DNA of 64,000 bases from DAIDKA01 sp036267975. GTDB taxonomy: Bacteria; Pseudomonadota; Gammaproteobacteria; Steroidobacterales; Steroidobacteraceae. The notes beneath the pieces were generated by a model, which worked only from the letters and a program-made list of their open reading frames with translations, had not been told where the DNA came from and searched no databases. Each line of letters starts with the position of its first letter. Position 1 is the stretch's first letter. Of this stretch, positions 32,339 through 40,063 are shown one piece after another. The DNA lies in contig DATAVA010000064.1 of the NCBI GenBank assembly GCA_036267975.1, positions 1-64,000 of the forward strand, read 5' to 3'. The position numbers and the translations under genes are program-made.

Positions 32339-33066
32339 GGCACCGGCAGACCAGTGCGTGGATCGATCTTGATCCGGCGCGGGTAGGGACAGCGGTTGTC
32401 GACGAACGACTGCGGCTCGGTTTCGACCGAGACATAGTTCATGCAGTACACGTCAGGCGTGCGCCACAGCCCGCAGTCGAGGTTACCTCCACAGCTTCTG
32501 AAATGACCGACGTGCGCATACTGCGGGGTTTGAGGCGGGCCGGGTCGCTTCAGCAGAATCGGCCGCGGGGGATGCGGCCTGTGATTGGCTGCCTCGATGG
32601 CCCGCACCGCGGCGTGACTGTGCAACTCGGCCGCCATGTGCGGTGCGCCGACGGCGCCGGAGGCAAAGTCCCGGGCGCTGGAGCCGCCACGGCTATGGAC
32701 CCAACCGGCGGCTGCCGCGGCACTATGCCCACCGCCATCGCCGCGGCCGCCAAAGCTTCCACCAAAGCCGCCGCGGTATCCGCCACCACCGCCGTTTGCG
32801 CCCCCGCCGTGGCCGCCGCCACCGCCGCCGCCACCATGGGCGCCGCCACCGCCACCACCCGAGTAGCCGCCGCCACCGCCACCATGGGCGCCGCCGCCGC
32901 CGCCACCACCACCTGAGGAGCCCCCGCCACTGCTGCTGGAGGCACTTGCCCCTCCGCCGCCACTACTAGAGCCACCGCCGCTACCGCCTGCGCCAGGAGT
33001 CGTGGCGAGAGCGACCGTACCGGCCAGGGCGAACATGGTGGCGAGAACTACACTGACTTTGTTCAT
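32335..33066 (-). CDS. Secreted glycine-rich low-complexity protein with cysteine-containing C-terminus
   Basis: A 243-residue exported protein (signal peptide MNKVSVVLATMFALAGTVALA). Residues about 25-115 consist almost only of Gly, Ser and Ala with scattered His and Tyr (GGGGGGAHGGGGGGY type). An Ala/His-rich bridge follows, then a short C-terminal domain with four cysteines (SCGGNLDCGLW, DVYCMNYVS, DNRCPYPRRI) that probably form two disulfides. The glycine block is likely flexible or adhesive. The gene is first in a two-gene operon with the following lipoprotein. Its antisense frames are low-complexity shadows. Function unknown. Confidence 0.65.
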   Translation of the reverse strand: MNKVSVVLATMFALAGTVALATTPGAGGSGGGSSSGGGGASASSSSGGGSSGGGGGGGGAHGGGGGGYSGGGGGGAHGGGGGGGGHGGGANGGGGGYRGGFGGSFGGRGDGGGHSAAAAAGWVHSRGGSSARDFASGAVGAPHMAAELHSHAAVRAIEAANHRPHPPRPILLKRPGPPQTPQYAHVGHFRSCGGNLDCGLWRTPDVYCMNYVSVETEPQSFVDNRCPYPRRIKIDPRTGLPVP

Positions 33067-33199
33067 GGGATCACCCGCACGGGTTGAGCGAACGGTGAAA
33101 CGCTGCGCCTTACCGAAATTTTACGCTCGCCTCATATGGATCGAGTTACCCTTGCATTAGTCTTTGTTAATTCGCGCCATTTTGGGGTCATCAGTCTTC

Positions 33200-33862
33200 A
33201 TGTCAGGCGCGCGCGCTCCCCGTAAATCCTGGCTGATACACCATGTGAAGCTATGGGTCGCTGTTCTGGCGGGCGGGGTGATCGGTATCGCGCTGCCGCA
33301 TCAGTGGGCGGTGCTGACCCGGGCGCTGGTCGCGTGGAATGCCGCGGTCCTGGTCCTGCTGCCGCTGACCTACATGCACCTGAACGGTCTCGGCGCGAAA
33401 CAGCTGCGGGAGCGGTATCGCGATGATGACCCGTCAGCGACGGTGATCCTGCTGGTGGTGGTGGGTGCGGCGATTCTGAGTGTCGCGGCGATCGTAGTAT
33501 TTCTGGCCACCCTGAAGGGCGTGCCGCCCAATGAGAAGCTCGCGCATATCCTGCTGGCCGCGCTGACGGTCATCGATTCGTGGCTGCTCGTGCCGACGGT
33601 GTTCACCGTCCACTATGCCGATATGTTCTACAGCACGGAGGTGGGCGAGCAACCCCTCAGGTTCCCGGAAACCCGGGAGCCGGTGTTCTGGGACTTCGCC
33701 TATTTCGCCTTCACCATTGCCGCGGCCTGCCAGACCGCGGATGTGTCCACCACGCAGGTCGGAATCCGTCGCGTGGTGATCGCGCAGAGCATCATTTCCT
33801 TCCTGTTCAATCTGGCGATACTCGGCTTCGCCATCAATGTGACGGCAGGACTGCTCGCCTGA
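33200..33862 (+). CDS. DUF1345-family membrane protein
   Basis: A 220-residue protein with five or more membrane helices, including VKLWVAVLAGGVIGIALPH, ALVAWNAAVLVLLPLTYMHL, VILLVVVGAAILSVAAIVVFLATL and VIAQSIISFLFNLAILGFAINV. The late motif FWDFAYFAFTIAAACQTADVSTT is characteristic of DUF1345 (PF07077). ATG 33200 (MSGARAPRK) is preferred over a TTG at 33164, as it starts just before the basic segment. Role unknown; the gene stands alone and converges with the kinase operon. Confidence 0.85.
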   Translation: MSGARAPRKSWLIHHVKLWVAVLAGGVIGIALPHQWAVLTRALVAWNAAVLVLLPLTYMHLNGLGAKQLRERYRDDDPSATVILLVVVGAAILSVAAIVVFLATLKGVPPNEKLAHILLAALTVIDSWLLVPTVFTVHYADMFYSTEVGEQPLRFPETREPVFWDFAYFAFTIAAACQTADVSTTQVGIRRVVIAQSIISFLFNLAILGFAINVTAGLLA

Positions 33863-33886
33863 TCACTCGCAAAGGGGGAGGGGCCC

Positions 33887-35818
33887 TCAGCGCGGGCCCT
33901 GCGGCGCCAGCATCGAAATAGCCGTCGTCAGCCGATCGGCCGAAATGGGCTTGATCAGGTGGACCTGGAAGCCTGCCTTGATGGCATCCGCTCGGTCCTG
34001 GGCGCGGGAGAATGCGGTAAGTGCGATGGCCGGCAGGGTCTCAGCACTGTAACCGGCGCTGCGCACGGAGCGAATGAGCTGATAGCCATCCTGCTTGGCC
34101 ATGCCGATGTCGCTCACCAGCACCGCGGGTGTGTTGGTGCGCACCAGCGCCAGCGCTTCCTCCCCGTTCGCGGCCTCAGCCACACTGGCACCGGCTTCCA
34201 TGAGTACCCGTGCGATGAATGCGCGCGTGTCGTTGTCGTCCTCGACGACGAGTACGGCGACTCCTTTCAACGGTGCGCCAGCCTCTTCGGAACGAATGCG
34301 CGCCATCTGCTGAGTGATCGGCAGGGACACCGTGAAGCGGGCGCCCTGTCCTTCGCCAAGGCTTTGGGCGTCGATGGTGCCGCCATGAACCTCCACGAGA
34401 TGCTTGACGATGGTCAGACCGATCCCCAGGCCGGCGAAACTCTTATTGAGACTTGAATCCTGCTGGCTGAAGCGATCGAAAAGGTGCGGCAGGAACTGCG
34501 CGCTGATGCCGCGGCCGGTATCGGTAACGGAGATTTCGTATTGATTGTCCTTCCTGCGGGCGTCAACGCTGACACTGCCGCCGGCCGGGGTGAACTTGAT
34601 GGCATTGCTCACCAAGTTCCACACGATCTGCTGCAGGCGGGCATCATCGCCCATGACGCGGGCGTCGGGATCGGCCACGCTCCACTTGAGAGTGACCTTC
34701 TTGGCAGCGGCCAGCGGCGCGACGACCGCATGCGCCGACTGCATCGCAGTGGCCGGATAGGTCGCAACGATATCCAGATTCATTTTGCCGAAGCGCATGC
34801 CCGCGTAGTCGAGCAGATCCGAAATCAGATGGGTCTGCAACCGCGAATTGCGCTCGATGACATCCAGCCCTTTCACAAACTCAGGGGTAATCCCCGGCAT
34901 GCGCTGCAGAACCGTAACCCAGCCGAGAATGGCGCTGAGCGGATTGCGCAATTCGTGCGAGAGCGTCGCGAGAAACTCGTCCTTGACACGGTTGAGGCGT
35001 TCGGCTTCCTGGCGGGCGGCCCTTTCCCCCGCCAGCAGACTCTCGCGCTCCGCCTCGGCACGGCGCCTTTCAGTTACATCCGTGGCAATCGCGATGCGCG
35101 TGCCGTCGGAACTCTCCGCCACGACCCGCCATTCAACCTCGGCTTGCTGGCCATTGCCGCGGACGACACGCAGCGTTCCTTCCCAGTGACCTTCGGCTCG
35201 CAGGATTGGATCGATGCGCCTGCAGGCCTGACGGCTGTTCGCGGTAACGAAGCTGCAGATGTCGCGGCCGATGATCTCCGTGCGGGTGAGGGCGGCGAGC
35301 GCACAGAAGGCGGGATTCACATCGACACATTGGAGTTGGGCGTCAAGCAGTGCAATGCCGCTGGATGCCAATTCGAACACGGCACGAAAACGGCTGTCGG
35401 CGGTGCGGCGGATCGCGTCCGACTTGCGCGCGAACAGCAGCGCCCGCACGGTGGCCACGAGCACTGCCGGATCAGCCGGATGGGTCAGGTAGCTGTCGGC
35501 GCCGGCGGAAAGTCCCTGTTCCTTGTCCACGCTGGTTACGAACGTCGCGGACAGATGGACGATCGGCAGATAGGCTGCGTCCGAGCGTGCGCGCAGTTTC
35601 CGGCACACCTCCAGGCCATCAATGTCCGGAAGGTTGATATCCAGAATGATCAGGTCGACCGCAGGCGCCAGGGCCAGCGCGTCGGTGCCGTTTTCGGCCT
35701 CGATCACTTCGAAGCCGGCGGCACGCAGAATTCTGGAGGTGGCGTACAGCGAGGCGGCGTTGTCATCAACGACCAGAATCTTCTGGCGTTCGGGAAAGGT
35801 GACGGTGGATGCGCTCAT
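33887..35818 (-). CDS. Hybrid histidine kinase, REC-PAS-HisKA-HATPase-REC
   Basis: A 643-residue cytoplasmic phosphorelay protein with no membrane segment. Residues 12-130 form a receiver with Asp60 (LIILDINLP), but the conserved Lys in the last strand is replaced (LTHPADP, His at 113). A PAS domain spans about 142-255. The dimerisation domain has His288 (ATLSHELRNPL). The ATPase domain shows NLVSNAIKF, DTGRGIS and GLGIGL. A second receiver spans about 520-640 with Asp570 (VLVSDIGM) and Lys623. It is the last gene of the stressosome operon and overlaps the preceding kinase gene by four bases. It probably receives or passes phosphate from that kinase and responds to the switch proteins upstream. 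Confidence 0.92.
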   Translation of the reverse strand: MSASTVTFPERQKILVVDDNAASLYATSRILRAAGFEVIEAENGTDALALAPAVDLIILDINLPDIDGLEVCRKLRARSDAAYLPIVHLSATFVTSVDKEQGLSAGADSYLTHPADPAVLVATVRALLFARKSDAIRRTADSRFRAVFELASSGIALLDAQLQCVDVNPAFCALAALTRTEIIGRDICSFVTANSRQACRRIDPILRAEGHWEGTLRVVRGNGQQAEVEWRVVAESSDGTRIAIATDVTERRRAEAERESLLAGERAARQEAERLNRVKDEFLATLSHELRNPLSAILGWVTVLQRMPGITPEFVKGLDVIERNSRLQTHLISDLLDYAGMRFGKMNLDIVATYPATAMQSAHAVVAPLAAAKKVTLKWSVADPDARVMGDDARLQQIVWNLVSNAIKFTPAGGSVSVDARRKDNQYEISVTDTGRGISAQFLPHLFDRFSQQDSSLNKSFAGLGIGLTIVKHLVEVHGGTIDAQSLGEGQGARFTVSLPITQQMARIRSEEAGAPLKGVAVLVVEDDNDTRAFIARVLMEAGASVAEAANGEEALALVRTNTPAVLVSDIGMAKQDGYQLIRSVRSAGYSAETLPAIALTAFSRAQDRADAIKAGFQVHLIKPISADRLTTAISMLAPQGPR

Positions 35819-36705
35819 GGGGCTGCCCCCCTGTCAGGTGCAGATGTGTATTGGACGGGGAGCCGGACCCAGAAGCGCGAGCCCTTGCCCAGCTCGCTGT
35901 CGGCGCCGACTTCACCGCCGAGCAGATGTGCGAACTTACGGGCCAGTGACAAGCCCAGGCCGGTGCCGCGCAGGCGCCGTTGCAGGCGAGTGTCGAGTTG
36001 CATGAAATCATTGAAGAGCATGGGCAAATGCTCGGGTGAGATGCCGATCCCCGTATCCGTCACTGCGAATTCGACGATGTCCGTGGCCGGCATCATCGCA
36101 CTGACGCTGACCTGTCCTTCCGTGGTGAACTTCAGCGCGTTGGAAATGAAATTGCGCAGAATCTGCGAGAGTTTCTTGTCATCCGTGTAAATGCGTGGAA
36201 CGGCGTCGGGCTCCGTGAAGATCAGCGAAACGGACGAGTTGGCTACGATCGGTCTGAACATGCCGCGCAGGGCGGAGAACAGATCCACCATTTCGAACCA
36301 TTCTGCCGAAATCGTGATACGTCCGGCATCCATCTTCGCCAGATCGAGCAGGTCATCGACCATTTCAGTCAGCTCGCTGACCGAGCGACGCACCAGGCGC
36401 ACCTGGGTTTCCTGCTCGGTCGTCAGGGGGCCGTCCAGCCTGGCGAGCAGGATGCCGGTAAGGCTCTGCATGGAGGTGAGCGGCGTGCGGAACTCGTGGC
36501 TCATATAGGAGAGAAACCGGCCCTTCAGGTCGATGGCTTCGCGCAGCTGCGTCGCGCGGTCATCCAGTTCCGCATACAACGCCACCACGCCCTGGTTGGT
36601 CTCTTCGAGCTCAACGCGTAAGGTCTCGGCCTCGGCCTCGCTGATGGCGAGGCGTTCGCGCAGCGCGAGCAGGTCATTCTCGGCCGATGGGTTCTGCGCA
36701 GCCAT
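35815..36705 (-). CDS. Cytoplasmic sensor histidine kinase
   Basis: A 296-residue kinase. An N-terminal coiled coil (about 8-60: LLALRERLAISEAEAETLRVE) leads to a HisKA domain with His70 (SYMSHEFRTPL) and a HATPase domain (NFISNALKFT, DTGIGISPE, GTGLGLSLARKFA). No sensor or membrane domain is present, so input must come from protein contacts through the coiled coil. Stressosome-linked kinases of this short type are known at the end of rsbRST modules. The start overlaps the stop of the RsbT/RsbX fusion by one base (TGATG). Confidence 0.92.
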   Translation of the reverse strand: MAAQNPSAENDLLALRERLAISEAEAETLRVELEETNQGVVALYAELDDRATQLREAIDLKGRFLSYMSHEFRTPLTSMQSLTGILLARLDGPLTTEQETQVRLVRRSVSELTEMVDDLLDLAKMDAGRITISAEWFEMVDLFSALRGMFRPIVANSSVSLIFTEPDAVPRIYTDDKKLSQILRNFISNALKFTTEGQVSVSAMMPATDIVEFAVTDTGIGISPEHLPMLFNDFMQLDTRLQRRLRGTGLGLSLARKFAHLLGGEVGADSELGKGSRFWVRLPVQYTSAPDRGAAP

Positions 36706-37691
36706 CAGTTCAATACCACCACGGTCGCATCGTCACGGGCCCGGGCATGGTCCCGATACAGGACTGCGGCAATGACCGCAGGGTGCCGCTGGCGCAGCGT
36801 CGCGCTCTTGTGCAGGTCCCAGCGGGCCGAGATGCCATCACTGTGCATGACCAGGAACGACTCGGCGGTGCGCGCGTATTCGAACTGCTGCAGTCGCGGC
36901 ATCGTCAGACCCAAGGTGCCATTGTGTGAAATCAGGCCCTGCGATTTCTCGGCGCTGACCAGGCAGGCGCCAATATTGCCGACTCCGGCGTAAGAGACGG
37001 TTCCGGTGCCGCCGACGCGCGCGACCGCGGCAGCCGCTCCGCGCGTGCTCGCCAGGGCGCGATGCGCGCGCTCGAGCAGGCCGCGCGGGGATTCCGCGGG
37101 GGTGTCGGCGAAGGTGCGCTGGGCGCCTTCGGCGGCGATGGCCGCGAAACTGCCATGTCCCAGTCCGTCGACCACCATCAGCGTGGCGCCCTCTGGGTCC
37201 TCGGCGAGGGCCCAGCCGTCGCCACACTCGGTTTCGCCGTGGACCGGAATGCTGATGGCACCAAAGCGCGAACCGGCTGCGGGGCCGATGCGCGCCATCA
37301 CGACGGTCCCCTCGCCCGGGACGGTATGGATATCGAATTCGATCGACAGGCGCCGCACGGCCCCGAGGCCGGTCCCGGCCGTGCCACCCGTGGAATATCC
37401 ATCGCCAAGGCAGCGGTCGACATCACTCATGCCACGGCCCTTGTCGATGGCAAGCAACTCGATGGCTTCATGGTCCCCGACCCTGATCGGCTGCAACAGC
37501 AACTCGCCGCCGCTGCCGTGGCGGTACAGATTGGTCGCCAGCTCCGTGGCGGCGATCGCGACCCGGCCCGTCTGCGTGGCATCCAGCCCATAGGCCATGG
37601 CCAGACGTTGCGCGTCCCGGCGTGCTTCGCCGACCTGGCTTTCCTCTTCGATCAGGTGTCGGTGCTGCTCCCTGCTGCGCTGAAGAACCAC
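36705..37691 (-). CDS. Fusion of RsbT/RsbW-like ATPase and RsbX-like PP2C phosphatase
   Basis: A 328-residue protein with two modules. Residues 1-135 form a GHKL ATPase like anti-sigma serine kinases (IAATELATNLYRHG N-box, AIDKGRGMSD, GTGLGAVRRL). Residues about 140-328 form a SpoIIE/RsbX-type PP2C phosphatase (TLMVVDGLGHGSFAAIAAEGA, VSYAGVGNIGACL, LVMHSDGISARWDL). RsbX resets the stressosome by dephosphorylating RsbR and RsbS. Fusion of kinase-like and phosphatase modules in one protein is known for some rsb operons. GTG start, three bases after the preceding stop. It probably opposes the RsbT kinase encoded just upstream. Confidence 0.9.
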   Translation of the reverse strand: MVLQRSREQHRHLIEEESQVGEARRDAQRLAMAYGLDATQTGRVAIAATELATNLYRHGSGGELLLQPIRVGDHEAIELLAIDKGRGMSDVDRCLGDGYSTGGTAGTGLGAVRRLSIEFDIHTVPGEGTVVMARIGPAAGSRFGAISIPVHGETECGDGWALAEDPEGATLMVVDGLGHGSFAAIAAEGAQRTFADTPAESPRGLLERAHRALASTRGAAAAVARVGGTGTVSYAGVGNIGACLVSAEKSQGLISHNGTLGLTMPRLQQFEYARTAESFLVMHSDGISARWDLHKSATLRQRHPAVIAAVLYRDHARARDDATVVVLN

Positions 37692-37693
37692 CG

Positions 37694-38101
37694 TCAGCTC
37701 CAGCGCACGATCGTCACCCGGGTACCGGTGGGTGAGCTCTCGATGTCAAACTCGTTGGCCAGGCGGCGTGCGCCGGTGAGGCCCAGCCCCAGTCCATTGC
37801 CGGAGGTCCAGCCGTCGGTCAAGGCGAGATCGAGATCCGGAATCCCCGGTCCCTGATCCGCAAATACCAGCCGTAGGCCCTGTTTTGCGCCGTTCCTGAG
37901 GGTGTGCCAGTGCATGTCGCCGCCCCTGCCGTAAGTCAGCGTATTGCGTGCCAGCTCGCTTGCCGCCGTGACCATTTTGGTTTGGTCAACCAGCGAAAAG
38001 CGCAATTCCTGAGTCAGCCGTCGCACCACCTGCCGCGCCATGACGATGTCATGCTGGGAACGCAAGGGCGTCCTGCCTGCCGCTATCTGCTCCATCAACA
38101 T
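37694..38101 (-). CDS. rsbT: RsbT, stressosome switch serine/threonine kinase
   Basis: A 135-residue GHKL ATPase: AASELARNTLTYGRGG (N-box), VFADQGPGIPDLDLAL (G1) and SGNGLGLGLTGARRL (G2). RsbT binds the RsbR-RsbS stressosome and phosphorylates both upon stress. It is then released to activate a downstream partner, here presumably one of the kinases of the same operon because no rsbU or sigB is present. The ATG overlaps the rsbS stop (TGATG); a TTG one codon before is an alternative. Confidence 0.92.
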   Translation of the reverse strand: MLMEQIAAGRTPLRSQHDIVMARQVVRRLTQELRFSLVDQTKMVTAASELARNTLTYGRGGDMHWHTLRNGAKQGLRLVFADQGPGIPDLDLALTDGWTSGNGLGLGLTGARRLANEFDIESSPTGTRVTIVRWS

Positions 38102-38463
38102 CAATTGTCCGCGAGCGTGGCTCGCAACATGGCCATGCCGCGGTCTACGTCCAATGCGGTGGCCACGCCAGGCAATGACAGCCCCAGTTCGACCAGCGTG
38201 ATGGCGACCGCCGGCTGCATGCCCACCAACACGGTGCGTGCATCGAGTATGCGGCTCATGTTGGAGATGTCGGAAATCGTGCGTCCAATGAAGGAGTCGA
38301 CCATCTCCAACGCCGAAATATCGATCAGCACGCCTTTCGCGCCATGGCGCTGGATGGCATTCGTCAGATCATCCTGCAGCTGCAGGGCGAGCTGATCGTG
38401 CATATCCACCTGAATCGTCGCGAGCAGGAAGTCGCCAATTCGCAGTATCGGTATCCGTTCCAT
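38101..38463 (-). CDS. rsbS: RsbS, stressosome STAS scaffold protein
   Basis: A 120-residue single STAS domain. The phospho-acceptor Ser57 lies in the motif LEMVDSFIGRTI, which is the RsbS signature, and MVGMQPAVAITLVELG-type text follows as in stressosome scaffolds. RsbS forms the core with RsbR and is phosphorylated by RsbT. The start ATG (MERIPILRIGD) is downstream of a longer open frame and lies eight bases after the rsbR stop. Confidence 0.93.
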   Translation of the reverse strand: MERIPILRIGDFLLATIQVDMHDQLALQLQDDLTNAIQRHGAKGVLIDISALEMVDSFIGRTISDISNMSRILDARTVLVGMQPAVAITLVELGLSLPGVATALDVDRGMAMLRATLADN

Positions 38464-38470
38464 CTGGATC

Positions 38471-39322
38471 CTAGCGGGACAGCGTATTGCCGGTGCGCTT
38501 GAGCGCAAGGGCCAATGCATCCGCCAGATTCGCCTTGGTCGTGACGCCCGCCAGATCCACCCCCAAGTGCACGATCGTCTGGGCAATCTGGGGACGCACA
38601 CCACTGATGATGCAATCGGCGCCCATCAGCCGGATGGCCGTTACGGTCTTAAGCAGGTGCTGGGCGACGAGCGTATCGACCGTGGGGACGCCGGTAATGT
38701 CGATGATGGCCAGCTGCGAGCCGGTCTCGACGATCTTGTGCAGCAGCGCCTCCATGACGATCTGGGTGCGTGCCGAATCCAAGGTGCCGATCATCGGCAA
38801 TGCCAGGATTCCCTCCCATAATTTCACCACCGGTGTCGACAGCTCCAGCATTTCCTGCTGCTGCCGATTGATGACCTCTTCGCGCGCGCGCTGGTAGGTA
38901 TTGACGGTAATCAGTCCTATCTCATCCAGTAACTTCGTTGCCTTCCATATCTCATCCGCCAGGAGATTTGCATCATTCCCCGCTTCGGTGCGCAGCACCG
39001 TGAACAACGGCTGCTTGAATGAGAATATGAACGTCGCGGTCTCCGCCGAGGTGAACCCCTGCTGCACGCGCGTGCGCGACAGGTCCTCGAGGAAGCCCTG
39101 GAGTGACTTGAACTGTGACGAGCTGCGGTCCTCGGGGCTTGCACTGGCCAAAAGGCCGGTCAGCAGCTGCAGGAACTCCTCGGCCTGCGCGCCCAGTTCC
39201 TGCGGCGAGATCCGCACTTTCCTGCCATCGGAAGCAGCGGATTGAAGGTTGCTGACCCATTCCGAGAGCAGCTGCTTTTGATGCCTCTGCAATGCATTCG
39301 CCAAAGTTGCTGAAGGCGCCAT
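38471..39322 (-). CDS. rsbR: RsbR, stressosome co-antagonist
   Basis: A 283-residue protein: an N-terminal all-helical sensor domain (about 1-150, resembling the RsbRD-type N-domain and not a globin fold) and a C-terminal STAS domain with GVPTVDTLVAQHLLKTV. The latter contains the Thr targets of RsbT. RsbR and RsbS assemble the 1.8 MDa stressosome core in Bacillus; the sensor turret of this copy is presumably specific to this lineage. ATG 39322 has GAGGAG upstream. It is the first gene of a six-gene operon with overlapping or near-overlapping junctions. The AT-rich stretch at 39395-39460 probably holds the promoter. Confidence 0.9.
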   Translation of the reverse strand: MAPSATLANALQRHQKQLLSEWVSNLQSAASDGRKVRISPQELGAQAEEFLQLLTGLLASASPEDRSSSQFKSLQGFLEDLSRTRVQQGFTSAETATFIFSFKQPLFTVLRTEAGNDANLLADEIWKATKLLDEIGLITVNTYQRAREEVINRQQQEMLELSTPVVKLWEGILALPMIGTLDSARTQIVMEALLHKIVETGSQLAIIDITGVPTVDTLVAQHLLKTVTAIRLMGADCIISGVRPQIAQTIVHLGVDLAGVTTKANLADALALALKRTGNTLSR

Positions 39323-39531
39323 CGAGTATCTCCTCACTCAAAATCTGCAAAACCGTCCGAAGACCATCCGGCAGCACCGGCTGTCCACGCAATCGAAATA
39401 ATGAAATATCAATAAGTTAGCGTTAATAATTGAGGCGATTTCGCATTCTTTGTTTGCTCATTACAAAGGTCCGCGCACACGTATAGCTCGGCACAGCCCA
39501 GCCCTAAGGTCGGATTTTGTTGGATTTGCGT

Positions 39532-39547
39532 GTAGGAGCCGACCTAC
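39532..39547 (+). repeat. REP-like hairpin
   Basis: GTAGG (39532-39536) and CCTAC (39543-39547) frame AGCCGA, a small hairpin of the TGTAGGAGC type common as intergenic REP elements in Xanthomonas- and Pseudomonas-like genomes. A partial second copy is at 19-28. Position between the rsb operon and the TPR gene is typical. Two copies are too few to prove a repeat family within this window. Confidence 0.35.
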
Positions 39548-39571
39548 GCGGATGACCTTGACGCGGCGGAT

Positions 39572-40063
39572 CTAGATTCGGGTCAGGCGTCGATACGCGA
39601 GCAGGTGTTGCAGCGCCTCGCGCGGTCGCTGCTGGCGCTCGTGCAGGGCGCTGAGATGGAAGTGGGCGTCGTGCAGGGTCGGGTCGAGAGCGAGTGCCGC
39701 CAGATATGCCGCGACTGCCTCGTCGTGCCGCTGCAGGTCTTCGAGCAGTAAGGCGATGTTGAACGACAGCAGCGCGCTGCCGTACTCGGCCGCGCGATAG
39801 ATCGCTGCGGCGGCTGCCAGCTCGCCATTCAGATGCATCAGCCGGCCAAGATTAATCGTGGCTTGCAGATGTCCGACATGGATGTCGAGCGCGGCGCGGT
39901 ACTCGTCACGCGCTGCCTGCAGATCGGACGCCTCGAGCGCGAAGGCACGTTCGAAGTGGGCGGTGGCCTCGCGATGCCTGCGCTGGGCGGGGGTGCTGCG
40001 GCCGGAAACGGCTTGCGGCGCCCGGCTGGTGCGGGGCCCCCGCACCTTGGCGCGGGCCTTCAT
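39572..40063 (-). CDS. TPR-repeat protein coupled to Ku
   Basis: A 163-residue protein with a basic, Arg/Ala/Pro-rich N-terminus (about 1-30) and three to four tetratricopeptide repeats (AFALEASDLQAARDEYRAALDI, LQATINLGRLMHLNGELAAAAAIYR, ALLSFNIALLLEDLQRHDEAVAAYLAAL). No signal peptide. Its start overlaps the Ku gene stop by four bases, so production is linked to Ku. The basic N-terminus might contact DNA. The gene is not a known end-joining component, so a role in that pathway is only suggested by coupling. Confidence 0.8.
   Translation of the reverse strand: MKARAKVRGPRTSRAPQAVSGRSTPAQRRHREATAHFERAFALEASDLQAARDEYRAALDIHVGHLQATINLGRLMHLNGELAAAAAIYRAAEYGSALLSFNIALLLEDLQRHDEAVAAYLAALALDPTLHDAHFHLSALHERQQRPREALQHLLAYRRLTRI

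Noticed and set aside
32640..32990. Low-complexity DNA repeat
   Set aside because: It is explained by the glycine block of a signal-peptide-bearing protein; the antisense Arg/Pro/Ala frames are shadows.
34484..36190. 568-codon plus-strand frame opposite the two kinase genes
   Set aside because: The kinases have complete catalytic motifs on the other strand; this frame is low-complexity shadow sequence.
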